Shown here: one piece after another, positions 11,281-23,453 of the stretch
How positions within the stretch are numbered: position 1 is the first letter of the stretch
Layout: the number at the start of each line of letters is the position of its first letter
Origin: Chromobotia macracanthus
Lineage: Eukaryota > Chordata > Actinopteri > Cypriniformes > Botiidae
Direction of reading: 5' to 3'
DNA length: 64,000 bases
Assembly (NCBI GenBank): GCA_036877525.1
Contig: JAZGTH010000011.1
Coordinates: 4,707,001-4,771,000 of the forward strand
Position numbers and translations under genes: made by a program
Notes under the pieces: model-generated
What the model was told of the DNA's origin: nothing
What the model saw: only the letters and a program-made list of their open reading frames with translations
The model's database searches: none

Positions 11281-13734
11281 TTAATTACGTGTGATGACGT
11301 TTCACTAGTTGGCCTCTCTGATTGGTTACACGGGAGACGTTGCCTCATGAATATTGATCGAGTTACGTGACAAAATAGCTTTAAAATGATCTTTTATAAA
11401 ATTAAGCAAGCAATACTGGATAAAAATTGCGCTCTCGTGTCTTCGAATTTGTCAATAGCTTTGTATAAAAGCGTCTGCTATTTTTATTTTATTTTCGTTA
11501 TTGCCAGGCGAAATTACAAACAGACCATAAACGCTTACATATCAAAATATAACATTTTTTTATCAAATGTATAACAAATAGGAAAAATAAAATAAAGAAA
11601 ATAAATACATGTAACACCAGCATGTTCGTGTTCCTCCGCCTTATTTGGATTCGTAGCTGCAGCACCGCAAGTGACCACAAGATGTCACTGTAACACCGTT
11701 TTGTATTGCACAGGCTTCAGTCATTTTAATGGAGGACGTCTTTGTGGCCCTCTGATGAACTTACAATACAAACCATGCTAATTTTATAGCTTCTACTAAA
11801 CATTTTATAGCACAACGGGGAGCATTTAGCACATCTGTCTACATCTATATGTTTCTATTAATTCTATAAAGAAAGATTTGCTTTATTCAGCTAATTTAAT
11901 TGATTAACAGAGTCTGTTTGAAAACCAGAACCACAGACAGTTTTAGGCCAGTTACAATAATTCCTCCTGAAAATCTCGTGACAAAATCTCTGGCTGTCCG
12001 AGTGAAAGCCAAATGCTTTGTCTGCTTGGTTTATCTTCAGGAAGCGTGAAGCGTGAAGCATGCACAATGCCTAATCCATTTTTCACGTTTTCTCTGTGGC
12101 TAGATGTCATGTTGGCCAGTAGTTTCTGTTTTGCATTTTTGCTCATTTAATAGAAAATGTAGCTATAGCTGTATTATCAGCATAGCAATCTGAATGAAAA
12201 TTTTGAAAAGAAAAAATATGTTTCAAAAAGCATCTTGCGTGCTTTATTAGAAGAAAATCTGACCTTTTGTATAAGGGAGTTAACACAATCAGTGTCGCAA
12301 ATCTGCCTCCAGTGAATGCCATTTGACATCATAACTTTATGATCTCTGATTGGCATTTTTGGCATTCTGGTTTATTTCCAGGTTTAAATGATAAACAAAT
12401 CTCAGACTTTAAATGCGTTTTTAGTTCCTTGGTCCTCAAAGCTGAGAAATGTAACAATGTAATCTTTAAATAAAAACAAAACACAGATCACAAGATAATC
12501 TTATATTTATATTGCTTCTACAGAAGAAAACAATTTACAAAATATACATTACCATATGATTGAGTAACATTTAATCATTGTGGCTATCAACTGATAAAAT
12601 CAGTCACATGACAGTCCAAAATGCCTTTCTGTCATGCTGTGTGATCTGAGTGAGGCTGTGAAGATACACTGCTGGTGCCACAAGTTCAGGAGTTCTTTCC
12701 CACAACACAGAAAAACTGCTTACAAAGTCCCAAATGCGCATCTCCATCATTCTCTGATCCTGACATCCACTGATTCAACTCGGCAGTTACATCAGACAGG
12801 CCTGTAATTTTGCAAAAATGTCCTTACAGTAAGAAAACGGAAGGAAAACGATAAAACAACATGCGTAGGAGAGTGACTGCTGGTTTTGTATTTTTAGCTT
12901 CAGATATATTCATACAGAAGAACACGTGGTAATATATTTGACATACAATAGTCAGCTTGACAATGATATAAAATGCAAATAAACAAATATGACGTGTATT
13001 ATCTAATTTCAAAAGTGAAATGACATTTAAAACCCAGTTTACTCCACTTCTTTATCATTTACAAACAACGTAAATAGTGTGTTGTTGTAAATACAGTACG
13101 TGTGATGCAAGTAAATGTTACACACTAACACAAGAGATACATGTATTCTTTAATGTTTGAAACTAAAGCTTGTATGCAATCTAAGTGTATAGGTGATGTC
13201 TACGGCTTATGTACATGGTATTTCTGTCCCTTTCATAAACACAGGCACATACACTCACACAACTGGCTTACAATGGTCCCTTAAAATTATCCTTATACTG
13301 TACACATTATGTATTTGCTTATTAAAGTCTTTGAATTAGAGACAACAGGGTTTGCAGTCAGTACAAAGGAATGACCCGTTTTTGGTCTGGTAAAGTTCTG
13401 TGGTAAGCTTTTTATGATGATATGACTGGCAATACTTCCCCTCTGATAAATATAAACGATGATGCTTTTGAAGCTAGCTGAATGGAAGGGAAGAGCAATA
13501 ATGGTCAATGCATGTATGCATATAATCAGTTTAAATGCTTTAAAAGCTTAAATGTAGATATAGTCTTGTTATGAGCTTGCTGAGAGCATCAGTTCATCAT
13601 GTTCTTTATTAACAAACATCATGGTTCCAATAGGAACTTCATTTAAATGCGCATTCTTTATCTCAAGAGTGATTTGTGATTGGCCAGGCGTGGCATCTGT
13701 TTGATTGGCAGCTGCAGTGACCAATCGGAATAGC
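11281..13734. other. Spacer between mfsd5 and nr1d4, including nr1d4 3' UTR
   Basis: This is 2.45 kb of AT-rich sequence. A SINE-tail-like motif (ctttgtataaaagcgtctgc) lies near 11460-11482. Candidate minus-strand poly(A) signals for nr1d4 (TTTATT on +) lie at about 13600, 12371 and 12240, so the 3' UTR could be from 0.1 to 1.5 kb long. No further gene is seen. Confidence 0.5.
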
Positions 13735-16700
13735 TCAGGGGTCAATGCGGAAGGCCAGCAGCTTGTCGGAATGAAGGCTGTTGAGGGTGCGCAGATCTGG
13801 CAGGCGCAAGAGCAACTTGGGAAAGAGGGAGCTGTCGTCAGGGCGACGACGGGTCACTAAGGTGCGCAGTGCCCGGATAAGGCCCTCCTGTAGCTGTTCA
13901 ACAGCCAGTGTGTCCGAAATACCAGAGCAATCTGTGGATAAACAAACAACAAGCGTATAATGTTATCAAAACAGCAACAGAAAGAAAAGGGCATATTAAA
14001 ACTTCAGATTTGTTTTTTTTGTAGTCACAGTCTTGACTAAAAGCATTAGATAAACTACATTTGATAACCAAACGTGAAAAGGTCTGTTTATTTAAAAATT
14101 TCTGCTAAAGTGTTTTGAGTAGTTTTAGCATGCTGCTGTGAGCTTGCTAGGCAGTACAAGGTGGCTGCTATATGTGGTTGTAATTAATGTGTTTTGTTCT
14201 TACCTGCAGAAACCAACACCACAGCCATAAACAGTGCCATCTCATCTGACTCCAGGCCAAGAGAGCTCAGCTTAGAACTGAAGTCAAACATGGCATCCAG
14301 CAAGGAGCCCATGCCCAGCCCTCTGAGGGTCACCAGAGGGTACGTCTGCCCGTTCAGAAAAGTTACTGATCTTTCCTTGTAGTTAAATAGCGAGCAGAAC
14401 CTCACCATAAGCACCTGCAAGACAAAACAGGACAAGAGTCTGGATGAGCAGAAACCAATTTAAATTTACCAATTTAACCAGTTAAAATGTGATATTCATA
14501 CAAAATAAAAATGGTGCTCACTATCCTGTTATCTTAAACCCATATAATTTTTGTGTTCTGAGGAAACTTTATAATTTTGGAAAACCAAAATTATAAAAAT
14601 TATAATATAATTTTGATTTATTTTCAAAATTTATAATTTATAATTTACAAAGTTCTTAAATTTATAATTTAAGCTGTCAGGTCTGATTTCCCAAGAAATG
14701 TCAATTTGGTTTGGTTTGATTTTGACATGTAATTAAAAGTGTGTAAAGTAACCTGCAATTTTCTTGGTTCAAACAGAGATGGCACTACAGAGGCAGAAGT
14801 TACGGATTGCAGCTTTAATGATAATAATAGGGGTGGAAAATGTCAGGAGAGGGATGAGGGTTGTGTAATCACCTGGAAAGTTCCTGCTTTCAGCAACATG
14901 ACTTGGTCATGCTGGCAAAGTTCTTGGAAGCCTGGTATGCCCTTCGCAAACTCCACCACTTCACGTACAGCTGGGGTGAAGCACTGCGAAAAAGATTCCC
15001 ACACCTGCTGACTGGAGACGCCAGGAGCCGACACAGGACATGCGTTCAGCGGACAGGCCTGGGAGAGAAACAACATGCGAGATTTTTATTACTGCACTGT
15101 AATGGGCTCAGATGCTCTTTATGAGAGTGTAATTTATTGATCTGTTCCTTTATTATGATCTTAAATTCTCTTTGCTTCAAATGACCACACACAGGGCCCC
15201 ATAAACGTAATGTTACTGCTATATAATAATGAAATACTGTCATGAGATATATCTCTAAACATTCCTCACCAGCACTTTGGAGCCAACAGGCAGCTTCACT
15301 GGACATGAGGTCTGGCTTCGGGACTCGCCATCCGGGTAGCTGTTATAGCTGGCCTGGGTGGGTTGGGGGGGCGGGGTAACGCTAGACTGGGTGTTATTTT
15401 GGTTGAATGCAGGAGCATAACTGTACCGATTGTTGTCCATCACAGAAACTGGGCATTTGCTCTCACTGGAAGCGACCGGGCAGCCGGCCGGGCCTGAGAA
15501 ACTTTCATGGGAGGCTGAGTGAAAGCCATGAGAGTAGTTGACGTCCTGACAGGGGCTGTTTCTCCTGCTGGTGTTGATGTCGCCTGCTGTCTTGTTCATA
15601 CGGTCCTGCGTGGTCGTAAAGATGTCCTGGTAAGCTCGAGATAAGGCACCAATGGCCTCTTTGGATTGGCTCTCGTTAGGGCTGGTGGGCGGTTCATGGG
15701 TTGGGGAGGTTTCCATGTTAATGGTTGATGATTCGTTGAGGCTATTCATGTAGCTCTGCATCTCGTCCAATAGACGCTGCTTCTCTCGTTTAGGGATACG
15801 GCCAAAACGCACAGCTAGGGGTCGAAAGAGAGATATGATTAGGTTCTTTCTTCATAAGTTTCCTTGGTCTTATGGTGCATAATTCATCAGTGACAAAAAC
15901 GCAATACAAAACGTATTACATTTACCCAAACAATCAATGATAAACTAGCATTTAGAGAGGCTTCTGATCTCTCAACAGATCAGAAGCCTCAGAGAACAAC
16001 AGATGCCTACAGAGAAAGAGAACAAAAAGCTGTGCAAGACAGGTCTTGCTTTACTGTACTAACAACAGCCTAAATGAACTAAAATGTGTTTGTGTAGCAT
16101 TAAACCCAGATAACAGTGAATGTTCTCTAACATTCTCTAAAAACATTCTCATGCTCTCAAAGTGATCAAAAACAGTTCATGCAATAACATTATTAGAATT
16201 TTTTTATTTATCTATACCTAAATGTTACTCTTAAACTGTTTGTGGAACATTTTAAAAACGTAACAGAATTTTAAAAATGTCTGAATAACGTTCATAAAAT
16301 GTATAAAAAAGGGACGTTTTGAACGTTCTTAGAACTTCCAAAATAACATTTTTTATGTTTTTGTTACCTAAAGGGAAACGTTCTTACAGCCTTAAATTGT
16401 TAGCTGGGACTGCTCTTCTCACATCTTTTACCAGCCCCTCACTCTCTTCTCCATCACTGACCCCCTCCTCTAAAAAACCTGTCAGCTGTTCAGTTTAAAA
16501 ATAGCATCTATGGCACCATATGCCTCCCCCCTCATCTCTCTCCATCACTACCTCCCTTCCTCTCTTCACTCTCTCTCTCTCTCTCTCTCCAGCCGTAAGT
16601 AGGGCAGTGGGTCAGGCAGAACGGGATGACAATGGCGCAGTAATTAGGAGAGAAACTAATGACTGAGATAAGAGAGAGAGGAGAATAGAGGGTTGAAGAA

Positions 16701-19700
16701 GTGGAGAGGAGACCATAAGAAGAATAAAGGATAAAGATGGAGGGGAGGAGAGATAAAAAGAGAAGAGGAGAAAAAAGGAGAAGGAAAAAGAGAGCAGAGG
16801 AGGGGAGGACAGGAGAGAAGCACAATCCATCATTTGGGAGATTCAGGGTGACAAGTGAGGTTTGTGGTACATCCTGGAATTCAAGGTGCGAACAGCTTGA
16901 AGTGAGAGAGCAGCTCTGCCCCATATATCATATATATCCTATAGCACCTGCAGCTGAGAACCTGAGAGAAGCTTAGAATATAAGGGACACGGGTTCAGCA
17001 TGTTCTTCTCTGAAGCTAAAACGCCTCCATACACAACATATATTTTCCATTGCTAAATCTGCACTGCAGCCCTTCTGTTCACTTACAGAACAGCACGAGT
17101 AGTTTTAGAAACAACAGCGACGATGGCGGAATGGAAACCATGCCATCGTGTCAAACCAAACGTTTGTATCACAGAACCAGAATTACACCTTTGACTGCGG
17201 TGAAATCAGGGCGTCTACTTTATTGTGGTTTTGAGGCAGTTACATGGGGTTTTCCTGTTTGTGCAAGACCTGGCAAAGAAACAGGTTTCTAGGTTGTGGG
17301 ACCTAACATATCCAGGAACCAGAGTTAAAATTATTGCTGAAACCTCCTCACTCTGCCCCCAGTGGACTCATTTCCAGCTAACAATTTAGGTTGCAAGAAT
17401 GTTTCCCTAATGTTTCCATTAAGTAACAAAAATGTTAAATATGTAAACACCCAGTTTTTTAGACGTTATCAAAACAATGCTTAGTTAATAGAACCTCATT
17501 CAAACATTTTTTAATTCTGTAACATTTTTAAAACATTCCATTAACAACTTAAGTTACTGCTAACGTTACTACAAGAACGTTTTTGAAAAGAGAACTTTTA
17601 GAGAACGTTAGCCAGCATTTTGAGAACATTTCCTGTTGGCTAGGCTTCTGTTGGTGGTGTCCTGTTAGAACAACATCCACTGACAACACTGCCCGCATTG
17701 TTCTTTTATTCAGATTGGCTTGTAGCAATGCACTGGTAGCAGCATGTGGAATTATGCTGAGAACCTGACACAAGTCAAACCCAGCTTAAATAGGTCACAT
17801 TGTACAAGTATAATTATGGGCGTCAGTTTATTCTGCTACATTATCTGGGTCTTCCAAAAAACATCCTCCATTAATCATGTGAGATCACTGTTTATTCCAG
17901 TGTTCTTTAAAGCTGAAGTATTGTTCTGCTGACAGGAGGACGAGCTCACATGCTCTGCTTTTTCTGCATCCCTTGCTTAATTTCTGCTGCAGCACGACAT
18001 TAATTGCTAAGGATGTTATAAGGGCGCGAGCGCTGTAATCAAGTTGCCCTTGTTCCAATTTCTCAAAATAATTCCTGTATTTGCTGCAGTTTTCCAGATG
18101 ACAGATAGCTTCAGGGACCGCATGAGTCCATCCCTCATAAATCATTCTCTGGGAGGGGTAGGGAGGCAGCGCTTTGGGTACGTGCGAGATAGGGATGGGG
18201 GGATAAATTAACACAGAGAAGGAGGTGAGAAAAAGGAGGGACAGTGGAGAGTTAAAACAAGCACATAGCCAAACTACAAGAAACTTGCTCTCTTGAAAGT
18301 TATCAATAAGGAAAGTAGGTTGAGAGGGCCGGATGTTCTGCTGCACTACACAAACAATTTCGCTATTTGTCATGTATCAATGCCCAAATCCTCACCGTCA
18401 CGTGACATGCCAACAGAGAGGCATTTCTTGAAGCGGCAGTGCTGGCATCTATTGCGATTCATGCGCATGATCAGGCAGTTCTCGTTCTTCACACACATCT
18501 TGTAGTTAATGTTCTGCTGAATGCTTCTTCTGAAAAAACCCTGCAACAAGACAAACGTGCTACAATGAACAAAAATGCTACTGCAGAAAAGACTCATGTT
18601 TATTTTAGAGGTTTCCTCTCTCTTACCTTGCAGCCCTCACATGCATGGACGCCGTAGTGAAATCCTGATGCAATATCTCCACACACTTTACACAGGAGCA
18701 CCATGCCTCCTGTCTCTGCTCAGATGGAGAGAAAATCAGACGTCAGGACATAACGTACACACACTTTCTTAGGGTACGTTTACACTCGAACGATGTGTGA
18801 AATACTTTTTCCTTTGCATTTTTTATAAGTTTCACATACAAACTGCAAGATCCGAGTTTAAATGGATCCCTAAAAAAACGACAAATAAAAATGCAGATTG
18901 CGCAGTAGTTGGCTATATCACTTTGCAAAGAGAGCTAGCGAGAGACTATACTGAGTGTTGCATTTACTAAACTCTTGAGCAGCACAAACACAATGATGTG
19001 ATCCACCATTGTTGGGTTTATTTGGACATGTGCATCCATATAGACTGTACACGCATGCGCATGACGTCATCGTTTTCACAAATTTACATTTTTGTTGTTT
19101 ACACAAAAACGAAAATTGCGTCGTTTTTAAAAACTTTAAAACACTTTAAAGCACTTCAAAACCCGTTTTCAAAAGTTTGCATTTTTTTGCACCCAAAATG
19201 CCATTGTTGTGTAAACGAACAGCCCAAACTCATAAAACGTTTTCAGTTTTTCTTGAAAATGTTTTTCAATGGCCTCTTAGTAACACTGGAGCCAGTTATG
19301 CTTTTGAGAAAAACTATTCTGACATTGTGTTGTGTTACAGGTGGAACAAAAAGACTTACTGGTGAAGGTGCCGGTGAACCCACATGGTCTTTTGCCAGCA
19401 ATGGGATGGGAGTAGATGTTCTGGTTTGAGTTTGATGAGGAGTTGTTGTAGACATCAGGGAACTGAAAGACAAGTTTTGGAGAAGATGGGGTTCCTCCAC
19501 CTCTCTGCTGCTTGAGGGCCCCGATCTCAGTGAAGGTGACCTCCTCTGGTGAGGAGGGCTGGGAGTGAGAGGATGGAGACTGGGTTTGATAACCACTAGA
19601 TGGGCTTCCTGGGCTTGGGCTGGCACTGCCATTGGAACCAGCATACAGTATCACACCCCCTGCACAAACACAAATATGAAGCATATGAAGAACCAAACAC

Positions 19701-22700
19701 CATTTCCTCCAAACTGTACACCACCTGATCGAACATGACACTTCGTTTTGCAATCTTATATTTAGTCAATATTAAAAGCTGCAATCATAACTTGTGCCTC
19801 TCTACCGCCATCTCTATTTGAAACATTAAATTGCAGCTTTTGTGAAATCTGTTTGGGCTACCTCACTTTAGGTAAAACATTTCCAAAGAATTATAAACTT
19901 GGTCACATAAAGTTATTATTATTAGCATCAGTACCACAGTAACCTGTATAGAAAACCCTTCTAAGGTATCCAAAACGTCCCCAGTTTTCCACGATCCGTT
20001 ACTGTGGTTAGCTATTACTGCCTGTCTATGGAAGAACCATGGACATGATTTGTGTCATGTCATCAAGCTGTATTTATTAATTACATTTAATTGCATTATT
20101 AAAACAGTCCAATTATGTAACACACTGAATTATGATGGTCAGTCATATCATGAGGGTGCATTAGAGAATGTATTTAACCCACCCTAAAGGAAACTATAAC
20201 CAATTACATATAATGGTGTTGTTGAAGCTATAGGTGTGAAGCTGTCAGTGCTGATCACAAGGGTTGGATCGAGTCTGATGGTGATAACATGACATGTCAG
20301 GTGAAGGTGATGTAACTATCTAGTTGTTTGCTCCGTCCTTTCAGCAAGCAGTTGCTTTGTTGCTCAGACATGGGAAGGATCCCAGTGGCTTAAACCAAAA
20401 CCGATGCATGCCACATGACCCCAGTACCCAGTGTGTTTGATTTCCATCCCCGCACTGGTTTAAATGAACCCAGTGTGTTTGATTTCATCCCCGCACTGGT
20501 TTAAATGAACCCAGTGTGTTTGATTTCCATCCCCGCACTGGTTTAACCAGTGTGTTTGATTTCATCCCGCACTGGTTTAAATGAACCCAGTGTGTTTGAT
20601 TTCATCCCCGCACTGGTTTAAATGAACCCAGTGTGTTTGATTTCCATCCCCGCACTGGTTTAAATGAACCCAGTGTGTTTGATTTCATCCCCGCACTGGT
20701 TTAAATGAACCCAGTGTGTTTGATTTCCATCCCCGCACTGGTTTAAATGAACCCAGTGTGTTTGATTTCCATCCCCGCACTGGTTTAAATGAACCCAGTG
20801 TGTTTGATTTCATCCCCGCACTGGTTTAAAGAACCCAGTGTGTTTGATTTCATCCCCGCACTGGTTTAAATGAACCCAGTGTGTTTGATTTCCATCCCGC
20901 ACTGGTTTAACGAACCCAGTGTGTTTGATTTCATCCCCGGTTGGTTTTAAACCGAACCCAGTGTGTTTGATTTCATCCCCGCACTGGTTTAAACGAACCC
21001 AGTGTGTTTGATTTCATCCCCGCACTGGTTTAAACGAACCCAGTGTGTTTGATTTCATCCCCGCACTGGTTTAAACGAACCCAGTGTGTTTGATTTCATC
21101 CCCGCACTGGTTTAAACGAACCCAGTGTGTTTGATTTCATCCCGCACTGGTTTAAACGAACCCAGTGTGTTTGATTTCATCCCGCACTGGTTTAAAGAAC
21201 CCAGTGTGTTTGATTTCATCCCGCACTGGTTTAAAGAACCCAGTGTGTTTGATTTCCATCCCGCACTGGTTTAAAGAACCCAGTGTGTTTGATTTCCATC
21301 CCGCACTGGTTTAACGAACCCAGTGTGTTTGATTTCATCCCGCACTGGTTTAAAGAACCCAGTGTGTTTGATTTCCATCCCGCACTGGTTTAAAGAACCC
21401 AGTGTGTTTGATTTCATCCCGCACTGGTTTAAATGAACCCAGTGTGTTTGATTTCATCCCCGCACTGGTTTAAATGAACCCAGTGTGTCTGATTTCATCC
21501 CCGCACTGGTTTAAATGAACCCAGTGTGTTTGATTTCATCCCCGCACTGGTTTAAAGAACCCAGTGTGTTTGATTTCATCCCCGCACTGGTTTAAAGAAC
21601 CCAGTGTGTTTGATTTCATCCCTGCACTGGTTTAAAGAACCCAGTGTGTTTGATTTCATCCCCGCACTGGTTTAAAGAACCCAGTGTGTTTGATTTCATC
21701 CCCGCACTGGTTTAAAGAACCCAGTGTGTTTGATTTCATCCTCGCACTGGTTTAAATGAACCCAGTGTGTTTGATTTCATCCCCGCACTGGTTTAAACGA
21801 ACCCAGTGTGTTTGATTTCATCCCCGCACTGGTTTAAATGAACCCAGTGTGTTTGATTTCATCCCCGCACTGGTTTAAACGAACCCAGTGTGTTTGATTT
21901 CATCCTCGCACTGGTTTAAATGAACCCAGTGTGTTTGATTTCCATCCCGCACTGGTTTAAATGAACCCAGTGTGTTTGATTTCCATCCCGCACTGGTTTA
22001 AATGAACCCAGTGTGTTTGATTTCATCCCGCACTGGTTTAAATGAACCCAGTGTGTTTGATTTCATCCCCGCACTGGTTTAAATGAACCCAGTGTGTTTG
22101 ATTTCATCCCGCACTGGTTTAAAGAACCCAGTGTGTTTGATTTCATCCCGCACTGGTTTAAAGAACCCAGTGTGTTTGATTTCATCCCGCACTGGTTTAA
22201 AGAACCCAGTGTGTTTGATTTCATCCCCGCACTGGTTTAAAGAACCCAGTGTGTTTGATTTCATCCCCGCACTGGTTTAAAGAACCCAGTGTGTTTGATT
22301 TCATCCCCGCACTGGTTTAAATGAACCCAGTGTGTTTGATTTCATCCCCGCACTGGTTTAAATGAACCCAGTGTGTTTGATTTCATCCCCGCACTGGTTT
22401 AAAGAACCCAGTGTGTTTGATTTCCATCCCGCACTGGTTTAAATGAACCCAGTGTGTTTGATTTCATCCCGCACTGGTTTAAATGAACCCAGTGTGTTTG
22501 ATTTCATCCCGCACTGGTTTAAATGAACCCAGTGTGTTTGATTTCATCCCGCACTGGTTTAAAGAACCCAGTGTGTTTGATTTCATCCCGCACTGGTTTA
22601 AAGAACCCAGTGTGTTTGATTTCATCCCGCACTGGTTTAAATGAACCCAGTGTGTTTGATTTCATCCCCGCACTGGTTTAAATGAACCCAGTGTGTTTGA

Positions 22701-23417
22701 TTTCATCCCCGCACTGGTTTAAAGAACCCAGTGTGTTTGATTTCCATCCCCGCACTGGTTTAAATGAACCCAGTGTGTTTGATTTCATCCCCGCACTGGT
22801 TTAAATGAACCCAGTGTGTTTGATTTCATCCCCGCACTGGTTTAAATGAACCCAGTGTGTTTGATTTCATCCCCGCACTGGTTTAAAGAACCCAGTGTGT
22901 TTGATTTCATCCCCGCACTGGTTTAAATGAACCCAGTGTGTTTGATTTCATCCCCGCACTGGTTTAAATGAACCCAGTGTGTTTGATTTCATCCCCCCGC
23001 TGTTTCTCTTTCTCTCCCTCCGGGTTTTCGCATCCTCTCCGGTCATGCGCTCGGGATGAGTCGAGGCGCGCTCTCACGTGTACGCGGGCTCTCCCGCCTC
23101 TCCTCTCCAATAATAGCTCCGCACGGCTCCGCTGGCATACTGCCCCAGCCGGCTGCACAACACCTGACCGCCGCCTCACATGGATCGCTGACACCGTTCC
23201 TTCCCCGAACCAAATCCGCAGTCTCGTGTAAACATCCACAGCCGTTCACACGGTGCCCGCGCGGTTCCCACGCACATGCGCGCGTGCCCTTTGTGAGACG
23301 GGCAACCGGGAGTCACGTTTCCGTAGATTGTGCACGTTGGCTTTGACTTATAAAAAAAACAACAACCGGGGACCGAGTCACCCGGATCTGGGCCAAGGAA
23401 GTGCGGCTGAGAGTCGC

Positions 23418-23453
<36 letters not shown>

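Larger units (their letters stand above)
15815..18395. other. nr1d4 intron 4 (between zinc-finger 2 and hinge exons)
   Basis: This 2.6-kb intron contains a perfect 13-bp hairpin (15957-15990), a reversed copy of element A (16105-16409), a CT tract near 16566-16589 followed by a long purine-rich stretch (about 16640-16830), and a forward copy of element A (17374-17644). Open frames in the purine tract are low-complexity artefacts. Confidence 0.75.

Noticed and set aside
20427..22997. Regular repeats resembling a CRISPR array
   Set aside because: Units are contiguous tandem copies with no unique spacers, inside an intron of a vertebrate gene; it is a minisatellite.
22964..23239. 91-codon minus-strand open frame as an alternative nr1d4 start exon
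   Set aside because: It runs into the minisatellite, has no donor in a useful phase, and no similarity to Rev-erb N termini.
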